Shown here: piece after piece, positions 1-10,691 of the stretch
Layout: each line of letters begins with the position of its first letter
How positions within the stretch are numbered: the first letter of the stretch is position 1
Assembly (NCBI GenBank): GCA_025359785.1
Contig: JANYET010000052.1
Span: 62,001 to 126,000 of the forward strand
Reading direction: 5' to 3'
From: Alphaproteobacteria bacterium
GTDB lineage: Bacteria; Pseudomonadota; Alphaproteobacteria; Caulobacterales; Caulobacteraceae
Length of the DNA: 64,000 nucleotides
Translations under genes and position numbers: made by a program
Notes under the pieces: model-generated
What the model was told of the DNA's origin: nothing
The model's database searches: none
Seen by the model: only the letters and a program-made list of their open reading frames with translations

Positions 1-954
1 GTGCCGGTTACGGCGGTCCGCACCGGGCCGGACGGCGACTTCGTCTGGATCCTGAAAGCCGACAAGACGGTGACCAAGCGCAAGATCGTGCGCGGCCCCG
101 GAACGCCCACCATCACCGCCGTGACCTTCGGCCTGCAGTTCGGCGAGAAGGTGATCACCGAAGGCGGCGACCGCCTGACGGAAGGCGCAAGGGTGACCCT
201 GCCCACCGACCGGCCGAGCCCGATGATCGCCTGCATGGCCGACCTGAAGAAGCTGTGCGACGGCAAGCAGGGCCGCGACGCCTTCATGTGCCTGCGGGAG
301 AACAAGGCCAAGGCCAGCCCGACCTGCCAGGCCGCCCTGAACGCGCCGCGCGGCGATAGTCCGGGTGGTGGCGGGAGCAGCGGCGGCGGAAGCGGTGGCC
401 AGGCCAGCGGTTATGGCGGCGGCGCTGCTGGCGACAGCAGCGGCGCAGGCGGCGGCGGTGGCGGCTATGCGCCGTCTCCGGAAATGCAGGCGGCCCGCGA
501 GGCCATGCACAAGGTCTGCGATCCAGACACCAAGAAACTCTGCCCGGGGCAGGAGGGCCGCGAAGCCTTCATGTGCCTGCGGGAGAACACAGCCAAGGCC
601 AGCAAGGCCTGCCAGACGGCGCTTTCCAAGATGCCGGGCCGCGGCAGCGGTCAGGGCGCTCCGGCGTCGGCGGGCGGCGCGCCGGCGGGCGGCGCGCCGG
701 CGGGCGGCGGCGCGGCTCCCCCCTCGGGCGGAGGCGCTTCTGCCGGCGGCGGCGGCTTCACGCCCTCGCCGGAAATGATGGCGGCGCGGGAGGCCATGAT
801 GAAGGCTTGCGCGGCCGACAACGCCAAGGTCTGCCCCGGACTGGAGGGCCGCGAGATGTTCATGTGCATCCGCCAGAACGAGGACAAGCTGAGCGGCGCC
901 TGCAAAGCGGCCATCGCCAAGATGCCGCGCCGGCCGCAGCCGGCGGGCGGATAA
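1..954 (+). CDS. RND efflux periplasmic adaptor (MdtA-like), C-terminal part with Cys-rich repeat tail
   Basis: The 5' end lies outside the window, so this is the last 317 codons. Residues 1-70 match the membrane-proximal domain of RND membrane-fusion proteins ([18 protein letters not shown], then [18 protein letters not shown]), and two RND permease genes follow after 25 bp, so the adaptor role is well supported. After residue 72 the protein departs from the family. It has three repeats of about 40 residues, each with four cysteines in the same spacing C-x7-C-x10-C-x11-C (C78/86/97/109, C173/181/192/204, C270/278/289/301). Gly/Ser/Ala-rich linkers separate them. From memory the repeats resemble the GLG1-type Cys-rich repeat (PF00839). 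The tail should be periplasmic, where the cysteines could form disulfides or bind metal; that is inference. Confidence 0.85.
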   Translation: MPVTAVRTGPDGDFVWILKADKTVTKRKIVRGPGTPTITAVTFGLQFGEKVITEGGDRLTEGARVTLPTDRPSPMIACMADLKKLCDGKQGRDAFMCLRENKAKASPTCQAALNAPRGDSPGGGGSSGGGSGGQASGYGGGAAGDSSGAGGGGGGYAPSPEMQAAREAMHKVCDPDTKKLCPGQEGREAFMCLRENTAKASKACQTALSKMPGRGSGQGAPASAGGAPAGGAPAGGGAAPPSGGGASAGGGGFTPSPEMMAAREAMMKACAADNAKVCPGLEGREMFMCIRQNEDKLSGACKAAIAKMPRRPQPAGG

Positions 955-979
955 GGCCAAAGGCCGCCGGTCTGATCGG

Positions 980-3900
980 ATGAACCCCTCACGCCCCTTC
1001 ATCATGCGCCCCGTCGCGACCGCCCTCCTGATGGTGGCGATCGTGCTGGCGGGGCTCGTGGGCTTCAAGCTGCTGCCGCTGTCCGCCCTGCCGGAGGTGG
1101 ACTATCCGACCATCCAGGTCTCAACCCTCTATCCTGGCGCGAGCCCGGAAGTGATGGCCCAGACGGTCACCGCGCCGCTTGAGCGCCAGTTCGGCCAGAT
1201 GTCGGGCCTGGAGCGGATGACCTCGGTCTCCTCGGCCGGCGCCTCGATTGTCACCCTGCAGTTCAACCTGACCGAAAAGCTGGATGTCGCCGAACAGGAG
1301 GTCCAGGCCGCCATCAACGCGGGCGCCTCGCTGCTGCCCGCCGACCTGCCGGCCCCGCCGATCTACGCCAAGGTGAACCCTGCCGACGCGCCGGTCCTGA
1401 CACTCGCCGTCACCTCCGACACCCTGCCGCTGACCCAGGTGCAGAACCTGGTGGACACCCGGCTTGCCCAGAAGATCAGCCAGGTCTCGGGCGTCGGCCT
1501 CGTCACCCTCTCGGGCGGCCAGCGGCCAGCCGTGCGCATCCAGGTAGACACCCCCTCGCTGGCGTCGTTCGGGCTGACGCTGACGAGCGTGCGCAACGCT
1601 ATCTCGGCGGCCAACGCCAACACCGCCAAGGGCAATTTCGAGGGCCCGACCCGCAGCTATTCGATCAATGCCAACGACCAGCTGCTCACCGCCGAGGACT
1701 ACAAGGCCCTGATCATCGCCACCCGCAATGGCGGCTCGGTGCGGCTGTCCGATGTGGCCACCGTGATCCAAGGCGCGGAGAACGTCCGCCTGGGCGCGTG
1801 GTCGGGCAAGCAGCCGGCGATCATCGTCAACGTCCAGCGCCAGCCGGGCGCCAACGTCATCAAGACCGTCGACGCCATCAAGGCCCAGCTGCCGGAGCTG
1901 ACCGCGGCCCTGCCGCCCGGCCTGAAGGTCACCGTGCTGGCCGACCGCACCACCGGCATCCGCGCCTCGGTGCACGACGTGGAGCTGGAGCTGCTGGTCG
2001 CCGTCGTCCTGGTGGTGCTGGTGATCTTCTTCTTTCTGCACTCTATCCGCGCCACCGTCATCGCCGGGATCGCGGTGCCGATCTCGCTGATCGGCGCCTG
2101 CGGGGTGACCTACCTGCTGGGCTTCAGCCTGAACAATCTCAGCCTGATGGCGCTGACCATCGCCACCGGCTTCGTGGTCGACGACGCCATCGTCATGCTG
2201 GAGAACATTTCCCGCCACGTCGAGGAGGGCGAGCCGCCCTTCGAGGCCGCGCTGAAGGGCGCCCGCCAGATCGGCTTTACGATCATATCGCTGACGGTCT
2301 CTCTGCTGGCCGTGCTGATCCCGCTACTGTTCATGGGCGACGTGGTGGGCCGCCTGTTCCGCGAGTTCGCGATCACGCTGGCCATCACCATCATCATCTC
2401 GGCGGTCGTCTCGCTGACCCTGACCCCGATGATGGCCGCCCGCTGGATGCGCGCCGACGAGGGGGTCAAACCCGGCAGCTTCGGCGACCGGAGCCAGAAG
2501 TGGTTCGACCGCCTGGTCGCCCGCTATGACAAGGGCCTGATCTGGGTGCTCGACCGCCAGGGACTGACACTGGCCGTGGCCGTGGGCACCTTCCTGGTCA
2601 CCGTGCTGCTCTACATCGTCATCCCGAAGGGACTGTTCCCCCTCCAGGACACCGGGCAGCTACAGGCCCGCGTCCAGGCGCCGCAGACCGTCTCCTATCC
2701 GCGCATGGTCGAGATCCAGCAGGCCGTGGCGCAGGCGATCCTGGCCGATCCGGATGTCGAGAACCTCAGCTCCTTCGTGGGCGTCGACGGCGCCAACAAC
2801 GCGACGATCAATTCCGGTTCGCTGCTGATCAATCTGAAGCCGCATCACGGCAACCAGCAGAAACTGATGCAGCGCCTGCGCGACCGCGCCGCCCAGGTGG
2901 CCGGCGTCCAGCTCTATCTGCAGCCGACCCAGGACCTGACGGTCGACGCCGAGTCCGGCCCGACCCAGTACCGCGTCTCTGTCGAGGGCTCGAGCACCCA
3001 GCAGGTCAACGACTGGGCGGCCAAGCTCGCCACCGCCCTGGCCCAGGAAAAGACGCTCGCCAACGTCACCACCGATGCCCAGGACAAGGGCCTTTCGGCC
3101 TTCGTCGACATCGACCGCGACACCGCCGCGCGCCTCGGAATCACCCCGGCCGCCATCGACGACAGCCTCTATTCGGCGTTCGGCCAGCGGATCGTGTCGA
3201 CCATCTTCACCGAGACCAACCAGTATCGGGTGATCCTGGAGTCCCGGCCCACCGACGCCACGCCGATGGGTCTGGCCCAGGTGCAGCTCCAGTCCACGGG
3301 CGGGGCGACGCCGCTGTCGGCGGTGGCCGCCATCAAGGAACAGTCCGCGCCGCTGCAGGTCCGCCACGTCGCCCAGTTCCCGGCCGCGACCGTGGGCTTT
3401 GACGCTGGCCACGGCGTGTCGCTGGGCGGCGCTGTCGCCCAGATCCGCAAGGTCGCGGGCAAGCTCGATAAGCCCGCCGGAATCACCATGACCTTCGTGG
3501 GCGCCTCCGGGGCCTACGAGAACTCGCTGAACAACGAGCTCTGGCTGATCCTGGCCGCCGTGGTCTGCGTCTACATCGTGCTGGGCGTGCTCTACGAGAG
3601 CTACATCCACCCGCTGACCATCCTGTCGACCCTGCCCTCGGCCGGCGTCGGCGCCCTGCTCGCGCTGATGCTCACCGGCAACGACCTGGGGGTGATCGGG
3701 ATTATCGGCATCATCCTTTTGATCGGCATCGTGAAGAAGAACGCGATCATGATGATCGACTTCGCCCTGGACGCCGAGCGCACCCAGGGCATGAGCCCGC
3801 GCGAGGCCATCCATCAGGCCGCGTTGCTGCGTTTCCGGCCGATCCTGATGACCACCATGGCAGCCCTGTTCGCCGCGGTGCCGCTGATGCTCGGCTTCGG

Positions 3901-4084
3901 CATGGGGGCGGAACTGCGCCGACCGCTGGGCATCGCCATCTTCGGCGGCCTGATCGTCAGCCAGCTCCTGACGATCTTCACGACGCCGGTGGTCTACCTG
4001 GCCTTCGATCGCCTCGCGCCGAAGGCGCGGCGGACGCGCCCGGCGGAAGGCGAGCCGCCGAGGGCGCCGGAGCCGGCGGAATGA
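980..4084 (+). CDS. RND efflux pump inner-membrane permease (MdtB-like)
   Basis: This 1034-aa protein is a full-length hydrophobe/amphiphile-type RND transporter, a proton-driven multidrug exporter of the inner membrane. It begins [18 protein letters not shown], the usual cytoplasmic tip plus TM1 of the family. The TM4 proton-relay motif [14 protein letters not shown] with two adjacent Asp is present near residue 400, as are the second-half TM repeats ([23 protein letters not shown] and [15 protein letters not shown]). A second, different permease gene follows with a 4-bp ATGA overlap, as in mdtBC, where the two subunits form a mixed trimer. An adaptor precedes it and an outer-membrane factor follows, so the operon encodes a complete tripartite pump. 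The substrate cannot be read from sequence. Confidence 0.95.
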   Translation: MNPSRPFIMRPVATALLMVAIVLAGLVGFKLLPLSALPEVDYPTIQVSTLYPGASPEVMAQTVTAPLERQFGQMSGLERMTSVSSAGASIVTLQFNLTEKLDVAEQEVQAAINAGASLLPADLPAPPIYAKVNPADAPVLTLAVTSDTLPLTQVQNLVDTRLAQKISQVSGVGLVTLSGGQRPAVRIQVDTPSLASFGLTLTSVRNAISAANANTAKGNFEGPTRSYSINANDQLLTAEDYKALIIATRNGGSVRLSDVATVIQGAENVRLGAWSGKQPAIIVNVQRQPGANVIKTVDAIKAQLPELTAALPPGLKVTVLADRTTGIRASVHDVELELLVAVVLVVLVIFFFLHSIRATVIAGIAVPISLIGACGVTYLLGFSLNNLSLMALTIATGFVVDDAIVMLENISRHVEEGEPPFEAALKGARQIGFTIISLTVSLLAVLIPLLFMGDVVGRLFREFAITLAITIIISAVVSLTLTPMMAARWMRADEGVKPGSFGDRSQKWFDRLVARYDKGLIWVLDRQGLTLAVAVGTFLVTVLLYIVIPKGLFPLQDTGQLQARVQAPQTVSYPRMVEIQQAVAQAILADPDVENLSSFVGVDGANNATINSGSLLINLKPHHGNQQKLMQRLRDRAAQVAGVQLYLQPTQDLTVDAESGPTQYRVSVEGSSTQQVNDWAAKLATALAQEKTLANVTTDAQDKGLSAFVDIDRDTAARLGITPAAIDDSLYSAFGQRIVSTIFTETNQYRVILESRPTDATPMGLAQVQLQSTGGATPLSAVAAIKEQSAPLQVRHVAQFPAATVGFDAGHGVSLGGAVAQIRKVAGKLDKPAGITMTFVGASGAYENSLNNELWLILAAVVCVYIVLGVLYESYIHPLTILSTLPSAGVGALLALMLTGNDLGVIGIIGIILLIGIVKKNAIMMIDFALDAERTQGMSPREAIHQAALLRFRPILMTTMAALFAAVPLMLGFGMGAELRRPLGIAIFGGLIVSQLLTIFTTPVVYLAFDRLAPKARRTRPAEGEPPRAPEPAE

Positions 4085-7000
4085 ACCTCTCGGCCCCCTT
4101 CATCCAGCGGCCGATCGCCACGATCCTACTGACCATCGGGATCGCGCTGGCCGGCGTCGCGGGCTTCCTGGTGCTGCCGGTGGCGCCCCTGCCGATGGTC
4201 GACTTTCCGGCGGTCTCGGTGCAGGCGAACCTGCCCGGCGGCAGCCCCAACACCATGGCCTCCAGCGTCGCCACGCCGCTGGAGCGGCGGCTCGGGACGA
4301 TCGCCGGCGTCAACGAGATCACCTCGTCCAGCTCCACCGGCTCGACGCGCATCAACCTGCAGTTCGACCTGTCGAAGAACATCGACGGGGCCGCGCGCGA
4401 GGTGCAGGCCGCGATCAACGCCGCGCGCGCCGACCTGCCCGCGACCCTGCGCAGCAATCCGACCTACCGCAAGATCAACCCCTCGGCCGCGCCAGTGATC
4501 ATCCTGGCCATGACCTCGGACACCAAGACGCCGGGCCAGATCTATGACGCCGTAAACAACATCGTGCAGCAGCGCCTCTCTCAGGTGCGCGGCGTCGGCG
4601 ACGTGGAGATCGGCGGCGGCTCGCAGCCGGCGGTCCGCGTCGAGCTGAACCCCTTCGCGCTCAACCGTTACGGCATCAGCACCGAGGATGTCCGCGCGGC
4701 CATCCAATCGTCGAACGCCAATCGGCCCAAGGGCATGGTGCAGGACGCCAGCGGCCGCCGGCTGCAGGTCTACACCTCCACCGGCGGCATCCACGCCGCC
4801 GACTACGCCCCACTGATCGTCGCCTATCGCAACGGCGCGGCGGTGCGGCTATCCGACGTCGCCCAGGTGCTGGACAGCGTCCAGGACACCCGCACCATCG
4901 GCCTGTTCAATGGCAAGCCCTCCATCGTGGTGCTGGTCACACAACAGCCGGGCGCCAACATCATCCAGACGGTGGACAAGGTGCGCGCCACCCTGCCGCT
5001 GCTGGCCGCCCAGCTGCCCAGCGACGTGAAGATCCAGGTGGCGTCGGACGCCACCACCTCGATCCGCGCCTCGCTCCGCGAGATCGAGATCACCCTGAGC
5101 ATCGCGGTGATCCTGGTGGTGCTGGTGGTCTCGGCCTTCCTGCGCCGGGCCCGCGCCATGGTGATCCCGGCGGTGGCGACGGTGGTGTCCCTGCTGGGCA
5201 CCTTCGGGGCCATGTACCTGCTGGGCTTCAGCCTCAACAATCTCAGCCTGATGGCGCTGACCGTGGCCTCCGGCTTCGTGGTCGATGACGCCATCGTCGT
5301 GCTGGAGAACACCACCCGCCACCTCGAGGCGGGCATGGGCCGCGTCGAAGCCGCGCTGACCGGCGCCCGCGAGGTGGGCTTCACCGTTGTCTCGATGAGC
5401 ATCTCGCTGGTCGCGGCCTTCATCCCGCTGCTGTTCATGGGCGGGCAGGTGGGCCTGCTGTTCCGCGAGTTCGCCGTGACGCTGTCGGCCTCGGTGCTGA
5501 TCTCGCTGGTATTGTCGCTGACCACGACGCCGATGATGTGCGCCTTCCTGCTCCGCGCGAAGGCCGACGAAAAGCTGCCCGGCCGCGTCTCGCGCTTCTT
5601 CGAGGGGGCGGTGAACGGACTGCACCGGACCTATGAGGCGAGCCTCGATTTCGCGCTCTCCGCCCGACCGCTGATGATGCTGATCCTGGCGATCGTCATC
5701 GGACTGAACGTCTATCTCTACATGTCCATCCCCAAGGGGTTCTTCCCGATCCAGGATTCGGGGCGCCTCGGCGGCGGCCTGCGCGCCGACCAGTCGATCT
5801 CATCGGAAGAGATGGGGCGCAAGATGCACGCCCTGGTGGACATATTGATGAAGGATCCAGCGGTCGGCACGGTGGTGGGGTTCACCGGCGGCGGGCGTTC
5901 GGGCGGCGGATTTCTCGCTGTGGACCTGAAGCCACGCGGCCAGCGCGCCGAGGGTGGCCAGGCGGTGATCATGCGGCTGCGGCCACAGCTGGCCAAGGTG
6001 ACAGGGATCCAGGTGTTCCTGTTCCCGCAGCAGGACCTGCGCGCCGGAGGCCGACCGTCCAACGCCACCTACCAATATACGCTGAAGGCCGACAACGCGA
6101 AGGACCTGAAGACCTGGGCCCAGAGGCTCAACGACGAGCTGGCGACCAACCCGCTGATGACCGACGTCAACACCGACCAGCAGGACAACGGAGTCGAGAG
6201 CTATGTCGACGTAAACCGCGACAGCGCCGCGCGCCTGGGCGTCAACCTGCGCGACGTCGACAACGCCCTCTACGACAGCTTCGGCCAGCGCCAGGTGGCC
6301 AACATCTATCAGGACCTGAACCAGTACACCGTGGTGATGGAGGCGGCCCCGCAGTACAGCCGCGGCCCGGACTCGCTCAGCAACATCTACGTGCCGGCCA
6401 CAGGCTCGCAGATGGCCACGGTCACCAAGGCGGCGGGCGCCACGGCCAAGGCCACGACCGCCGCGCCGGTCGCGACCCCCGCCGCCAATCCCGGCTCCCG
6501 CGACCCATCCACAGGCAGCGCGCTGAACACCGCGGTGCGCAAGATGATCCCGTTGAGCGCCATCGCCCAGTTCTACAACCGCGCCACGCCGGCCGCGATC
6601 AACCACCAGGACGCGGAGCTGGCCACCACCGTCTCGTTCAACCTGGCGCCCGGCGCCTCGCTCAGCGACGCCCAGGCCGCGATCGCCCAGGCCGAGGCCA
6701 ACATCGGCATGCCGACCAATGTGCGCGGCTCCTTCCAGGGCACCGCCAAGGGGTTCGCCGACAGCCTGAAGCAGGAGCCGATCCTGATCCTGGGCGCGCT
6801 GATCACCATCTACATCGTGCTTGGCGTGCTCTACGAGAGCACCGTCCATCCGATCACCGTGCTCTCCACCCTGCCCTCGGCCGGCGTCGGCGCGCTGCTG
6901 ATGCTGATGATCTTCAAGATGGAGTTTTCGATCATCGCGCTGATCGGCATCTTCCTGCTGATCGGGCTGGTGAAGAAGAACGCGATCCTGATCATCGATT

Positions 7001-7320
7001 TCGCGCTGGAGGCGCAGCGCAGCCGTGGGCTCGACGCGGTCGAGGCGATCCGCGAGGCCTGCCTGCTGCGCTTCCGCCCGATCCTGATGACCACGCTGGC
7101 CGCCGGCCTTGGCGCCCTGCCTCTGGCCGTGGGCTTCGGCGAGGGCTCGGAACTGCGCCAGCCGCTCGGCGTCGCGATCATCGGTGGCCTGATCGCCAGC
7201 CAGCTTCTCACCCTGCTGACCACGCCGGTGGTCTATGTCTATCTCGACCGGTTACGCCGTCCGAAGGACGAGCGTTACCTCAGCCGCCATGGCGGCGAAG
7301 GCCAGGTCCAGCCCGCATGA
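4081..7320 (+). CDS. RND efflux pump inner-membrane permease (MdtC-like)
   Basis: Second RND permease of the operon, 1079 aa, overlapping the first by 4 bp (translational coupling). TM1 ([19 protein letters not shown]), the paired Asp of TM4 ([14 protein letters not shown]) and [15 protein letters not shown] in the second half are intact. It is about 45 residues longer than its partner. The extra length is an Ala/Thr/Pro-rich low-complexity stretch at about residues 772-818, in the C-terminal periplasmic half before IPLSAIAQF. The insert looks like a flexible loop rather than a domain. Pairing with the upstream gene suggests a heteromeric MdtBC-type pump. Confidence 0.95.
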   Translation: MNLSAPFIQRPIATILLTIGIALAGVAGFLVLPVAPLPMVDFPAVSVQANLPGGSPNTMASSVATPLERRLGTIAGVNEITSSSSTGSTRINLQFDLSKNIDGAAREVQAAINAARADLPATLRSNPTYRKINPSAAPVIILAMTSDTKTPGQIYDAVNNIVQQRLSQVRGVGDVEIGGGSQPAVRVELNPFALNRYGISTEDVRAAIQSSNANRPKGMVQDASGRRLQVYTSTGGIHAADYAPLIVAYRNGAAVRLSDVAQVLDSVQDTRTIGLFNGKPSIVVLVTQQPGANIIQTVDKVRATLPLLAAQLPSDVKIQVASDATTSIRASLREIEITLSIAVILVVLVVSAFLRRARAMVIPAVATVVSLLGTFGAMYLLGFSLNNLSLMALTVASGFVVDDAIVVLENTTRHLEAGMGRVEAALTGAREVGFTVVSMSISLVAAFIPLLFMGGQVGLLFREFAVTLSASVLISLVLSLTTTPMMCAFLLRAKADEKLPGRVSRFFEGAVNGLHRTYEASLDFALSARPLMMLILAIVIGLNVYLYMSIPKGFFPIQDSGRLGGGLRADQSISSEEMGRKMHALVDILMKDPAVGTVVGFTGGGRSGGGFLAVDLKPRGQRAEGGQAVIMRLRPQLAKVTGIQVFLFPQQDLRAGGRPSNATYQYTLKADNAKDLKTWAQRLNDELATNPLMTDVNTDQQDNGVESYVDVNRDSAARLGVNLRDVDNALYDSFGQRQVANIYQDLNQYTVVMEAAPQYSRGPDSLSNIYVPATGSQMATVTKAAGATAKATTAAPVATPAANPGSRDPSTGSALNTAVRKMIPLSAIAQFYNRATPAAINHQDAELATTVSFNLAPGASLSDAQAAIAQAEANIGMPTNVRGSFQGTAKGFADSLKQEPILILGALITIYIVLGVLYESTVHPITVLSTLPSAGVGALLMLMIFKMEFSIIALIGIFLLIGLVKKNAILIIDFALEAQRSRGLDAVEAIREACLLRFRPILMTTLAAGLGALPLAVGFGEGSELRQPLGVAIIGGLIASQLLTLLTTPVVYVYLDRLRRPKDERYLSRHGGEGQVQPA

Positions 7321-8822
7321 AACACACCCCTTTCCTCATCGCCTCGACGGTTCTCGCGAGCCTCACCCTCGCCGCGACTCTTGGGGGCTGCGCGGTCGGC
7401 CCCAACTATGCGCGGCCCTCGGCCCCGCTTTCGCCGGCCTTCAAGGAGGCCGCCGGCTGGTCGCTGGCCGCGCCCGCCGACACGCTGGACCGCGGCGATT
7501 GGTGGACGCTGTTCAACGACCCGACGCTCAACGCGCTGGAGGCCAAGGTGCAGGTCTCCAACCAGAACATCATCGCCGCCGAAGCCGCCTACCGTCAGGC
7601 CCGCGCGACGGTCAGCGAGCAGCGCGCCGGCCTTTTCCCGACCGTCACCCTGAACGGCAGCGGCGCGGAATCCGGCGGCGGCACGGGTAGCCGGGGCCAG
7701 GTCATCACCGGCGCCGGCGGCGGAACGGTGGCCAGCGGGTCCGGCACGGGCAGCGGTGGCAACCGCACGACCTCCTATCGCGCCAACATCGGAGCGAGCT
7801 GGGAGCCCGACGTCTGGGGCCGCATCCGCCGCACCATCGAGGCCGCCAAGTCCAACGCCCAGGCCAGCGCCGCAGACCTGGCCGCCGCGCGGCTTTCAGC
7901 CCAGGGCGAGCTGGCGACCGACTATTTCGGGCTACGCGAAGCCGACGCCGAGATCGCCCTCGATAGGGCGACCATCGAGGGCTACCAGCGCTCGCTGACC
8001 ATCGCCAACAACCGCTACCGGGCCGGCGTCACGGTGAAGAGTGACGTCTACCAGGCCCAGACACAGCTGGCGAACGCCCAGGCCGACCTTGCCGGCCTAG
8101 ACCAGCAGCGCGCCAATTTCGAACATGCGATCGCGGTGCTGACCGGCGAGGCGCCCGGAAACTTCTCGCTCGCGCTCGCGCCCTGGATCGCGACCGTGCC
8201 CGCCATCCCGCCCTCGCTGCCCTCGACCCTGCTGCAACGCCGGCCGGACATCGCCGCCGCCGAGCGCAGGGTCGAGGCGGCCAACGCCCAGATTGGCGTG
8301 CAGACCGCCGCCTACTTCCCGACGATCAGCCTCACCGGCTCCTACGGCTTCGCGGCCAGCGAACTGGGCTCGCTGTTCAACAGCGCCAATTCGCTATGGA
8401 GCTATGGCGCCTCGGTGGCCGAGACGCTGTTCGACGCCGGCGCCCGCCGTGCGCGGGTGACCGAGAGCAAGGCGGCCCACGACCAGGCCGTCGCGCGCTA
8501 CCGCGAGACGGTGCTTGAGGCCTTGCGCAACGTCGAGAACGAACTCGCCGCGACCCGCGTGCTGGCCCAGCAGGCGGAGCTTCGTCGCCAGGCCTCGACC
8601 GCCGCCGACGCCGCCGAGACTATCGTCGCCAACCAGTACAGGTCCGGCCAGGTCCCCTACACCGACGTGGTCACCGCCCAGGCCGCCGCCTTCAACGCGC
8701 GGCGCGCGCTCGCGCAATCGGCGGCGCAGCGGCAGACGACGGCGGTGGCGCTGATCCAGTCGCTGGGCGGCGGCTGGAAGGCGGGCGAAGATTCGGGGGC
8801 GGACCCTAAACCTTCTCGCTGA
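7317..8822 (+). CDS. Outer-membrane efflux lipoprotein (OprM/NodT family)
   Basis: 501 aa. It has a lipoprotein signal peptide with a lipobox ending LGGC (Cys25), followed by AVGPNYARPS, the hallmark start of NodT/OprM-type outer-membrane factors. Two repeats of the TolC-fold helical hairpin follow (for example RYRAGVTVKSDVYQAQTQLANAQADL and QYRSGQVPYTDVVTAQAAAFNARR), with a Gly/Ser-rich loop at about residues 115-145. The start overlaps the mdtC-like stop (ATGA), so it is the last gene of the pump operon and supplies its exit duct. Its 3' end overlaps the convergent COQ7 gene by 17 bp. Confidence 0.95.
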   Translation: MKHTPFLIASTVLASLTLAATLGGCAVGPNYARPSAPLSPAFKEAAGWSLAAPADTLDRGDWWTLFNDPTLNALEAKVQVSNQNIIAAEAAYRQARATVSEQRAGLFPTVTLNGSGAESGGGTGSRGQVITGAGGGTVASGSGTGSGGNRTTSYRANIGASWEPDVWGRIRRTIEAAKSNAQASAADLAAARLSAQGELATDYFGLREADAEIALDRATIEGYQRSLTIANNRYRAGVTVKSDVYQAQTQLANAQADLAGLDQQRANFEHAIAVLTGEAPGNFSLALAPWIATVPAIPPSLPSTLLQRRPDIAAAERRVEAANAQIGVQTAAYFPTISLTGSYGFAASELGSLFNSANSLWSYGASVAETLFDAGARRARVTESKAAHDQAVARYRETVLEALRNVENELAATRVLAQQAELRRQASTAADAAETIVANQYRSGQVPYTDVVTAQAAAFNARRALAQSAAQRQTTAVALIQSLGGGWKAGEDSGADPKPSR

Positions 8823-9384
8823 TCGCAATCGCGGCGCGGCAGCCCGCGCCGATCACCGCCGAGAGCAGGCCATAGCCGGGGGCTGCGTGCGCGCCCTCCT
8901 CTACCGCCAGGTCGCGGTGGGCGAGCTCCTCGGCGCGGAAGGCCGAGAGCTCCGCCGCCAGGTCCGGATCGCGGGTCTGAAGCTCGGCGATCTGGTGGGC
9001 ATAGTGCTGCTCGATCACGCTCTCGACGGCTTCGGTGCAGGCGTGCGCGGCCTTGTCCCCCATCAGCGCCGTGCCGGCGCCCAGCGCGAAGGCGGCGATG
9101 CGCCAGACCGGGGCCATGGCGGTCGGCCGCACCCGGCGTTCGGTCAACAGCGCCTCGAAGCGCGCCAGATGCACCGCCTCGTGAGCCTGCATCTCCGCCA
9201 GTTGCCCGGCGACACGCTCGTGACCGGCCGCCGCGCCCAGCACGACGCGCTGGCCGCGATAGATGGCGACGGCGGCCATTTCGCCCGCATGGTCGACCCG
9301 CAGGATTTCCGCCATGCGGGCGGCCAGCGCGCCGCGACCGGGTCGACCCGGGATAGGTTTGGAGGGAACGGGCCTATCGCTCAT
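8806..9384 (-). CDS. coq7: COQ7-type 3-demethoxyubiquinol 3-hydroxylase
   Basis: 192 aa, starting MSDRPVPSKP at the ATG overlapping the dsbB-like stop. This is a carboxylate-bridged diiron hydroxylase for the penultimate step of ubiquinone synthesis, membrane associated. The metal ligands are visible: E35 (DHAGEMAA), E69 and H72 (EAVH), E121, and E153 and H156 (EELAH). Bacteria with COQ7 generally use it in place of flavin-dependent UbiF; this is family knowledge. An upstream in-frame extension of 22 residues is possible but is Arg-rich and overlaps dsbB, so I reject it. Confidence 0.93.
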   Translation of the reverse strand: MSDRPVPSKPIPGRPGRGALAARMAEILRVDHAGEMAAVAIYRGQRVVLGAAAGHERVAGQLAEMQAHEAVHLARFEALLTERRVRPTAMAPVWRIAAFALGAGTALMGDKAAHACTEAVESVIEQHYAHQIAELQTRDPDLAAELSAFRAEELAHRDLAVEEGAHAAPGYGLLSAVIGAGCRAAIAISEKV

Positions 9385-9892
9385 GCTTGCTCCGCTCGCG
9401 GATCGCCGCGGCGATACTGAACGCCACGAAGACCATCGAGGCGACCGCATTCCATCCCGCCATGGACAGGCCCGCGAACTTCCAGGCCGGCTGATCGCAG
9501 GCGGGCATCTTGACGCCGCCGCCGTTCAAAAGGTCCTTCAGGGCCGCGACGCTCACCGTGCCGCCGCCGGAACAGCTCTGCGGCCCGGGCCAGAACCTCC
9601 ACTCGACGCCGGCATGGTATCCGGCGACGCCGACGCTGGCCAGGAACACCAGGGCCAGCAGCCAGCAGGTGGCCTCGCGCCAGCGCGGCCCGCCGGGCAT
9701 ACGCACGATCACCATGGCGACGGCGGAGATGGCGGCGGCGACCCAGTAGACCGTCCGCTGCTTCAGGCAGAGCTCGCAGGGGGCGAGGCCCCCGAAGGTC
9801 TGGAAGGCATGCGCGACCGCCAGCATCCCGGCGGAAATCAGCAGGGCGAAGAACCGCCAGCGGTCGAGGATGGGGCGCAGAAGCATCGACAT
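9374..9892 (-). CDS. DsbB-family disulfide bond formation protein
   Basis: 172 aa, four predicted membrane helices. It carries the quinone-proximal CxxC of DsbB (C39-E-L-C42 in LAPCELCLKQR) and a second periplasmic cysteine pair (PQSC and MPAC) that would exchange with DsbA. It reoxidises periplasmic thiol oxidase and passes electrons to quinone. It overlaps the downstream COQ7 start by 11 bp, so quinone synthesis and a quinone-dependent oxidase appear co-transcribed. Two ATG codons (9892 and 9886) could start it. Confidence 0.9.
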   Translation of the reverse strand: MSMLLRPILDRWRFFALLISAGMLAVAHAFQTFGGLAPCELCLKQRTVYWVAAAISAVAMVIVRMPGGPRWREATCWLLALVFLASVGVAGYHAGVEWRFWPGPQSCSGGGTVSVAALKDLLNGGGVKMPACDQPAWKFAGLSMAGWNAVASMVFVAFSIAAAIRERSKHER

Positions 9893-9926
9893 GGCGGTCT
9901 CTATAGCCCGGCGGTGGCGCGGTGGC

Positions 9927-10487
9927 CTAGTGAGCGAACTTTAACGCCATCACCAGGGCCACGACGGCCACCGCCGCGGCGCTCGCCACGAGGGCCAGAC
10001 GCTTCTCCACGAAGGCGCGGATCGGTTCGCCATAGATCTTCAGAAGCAGCGCTTCCAGCGAGAACCGCAGGCCTCGGACCAGAACCGAAACCCCGATGAA
10101 CAGCCCGAAATTGAGCTTGGCGAGACCCGAGGCGATGGCGGTGATCTTGTAGGGAATCGGCACCGCGATCAGCAGGGCGCCCCACTGTGCGTACCAGGCC
10201 TGGAAGGCCTGGAAGCTGCCGCCGGTCAGAGTCAGCAGCCACTCGCCGACCGGCTGCAGGAAGAAGCCCACCGCATAGCCGCACGACCCGCCGGCGATCG
10301 AACATACCGTGGTCAGGAGGGCATAGCGCAGCGCGCGCCTGCGGTCGCCCAGCACGACGGGCATCAGCAGCACGTCCGGCGGGATCGGGAAGAACAGTCC
10401 CTCGCAGAAGGCGATCAGGCCCAGGATCAATGGAGCGCGGGGTGAGGCGGCGAAGCCCATCACCCAGTCATAGGTCTTACGAAGCAT
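9927..10487 (-). CDS. VTT/YqaA-family membrane protein
   Basis: 186 aa from MLRKTYDWVMGF. It has the SNARE-associated/VTT (DedA-related) architecture: EGLFFPIPPDVLLMPVVLG near the N-terminus with the conserved Pro-rich re-entrant motif, then SIAGGSCGYAVGF, then AVPIPYKITAIASGLA. It closely resembles the YqaA subgroup of inner-membrane proteins, for which lipid or undecaprenyl-phosphate handling has been proposed for relatives. A longer reading frame upstream (to 10670) is Arg/His-rich and not membrane-like, so I place the start at 10487. The DsbB gene begins 34 bp downstream. Confidence 0.85.
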   Translation of the reverse strand: MLRKTYDWVMGFAASPRAPLILGLIAFCEGLFFPIPPDVLLMPVVLGDRRRALRYALLTTVCSIAGGSCGYAVGFFLQPVGEWLLTLTGGSFQAFQAWYAQWGALLIAVPIPYKITAIASGLAKLNFGLFIGVSVLVRGLRFSLEALLLKIYGEPIRAFVEKRLALVASAAAVAVVALVMALKFAH

Positions 10488-10691
10488 GTAGCGCCCTGCG
10501 AAGCATCGGGGCTGAGCTAGCAGGGCGCGGCGCACCTGTCTCGCGCGTTCGCGTCGGCCGGGACGGCGCTGGCCCAGGCGCAGAGTTCGCGTGTGGCGTG
10601 AGAAGTTCTTACCGAGGGTGAAGCCGCTACAGGTGCTTGGATACCAGTGGTACGCACGCCTTCGGGCCATCGGGGTCTGGAGAATTAATCG

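Noticed and set aside
660..760. Short tandem ggcggcgcgccggcg repeats, considered as CRISPR or satellite
   Set aside because: They encode the Gly/Ala/Pro linker of the adaptor tail in frame; no spacers. I see no CRISPR array anywhere in the window.
1121..2218. Long open frames antisense to RND permease and other genes (also 2660-3814, 5800-6849, 11408-12322, 37863-39206, 50700-52217)
   Set aside because: High-GC codon bias produces long antisense frames rich in His/Arg/Gln/Gly; none shows a domain or plausible start.
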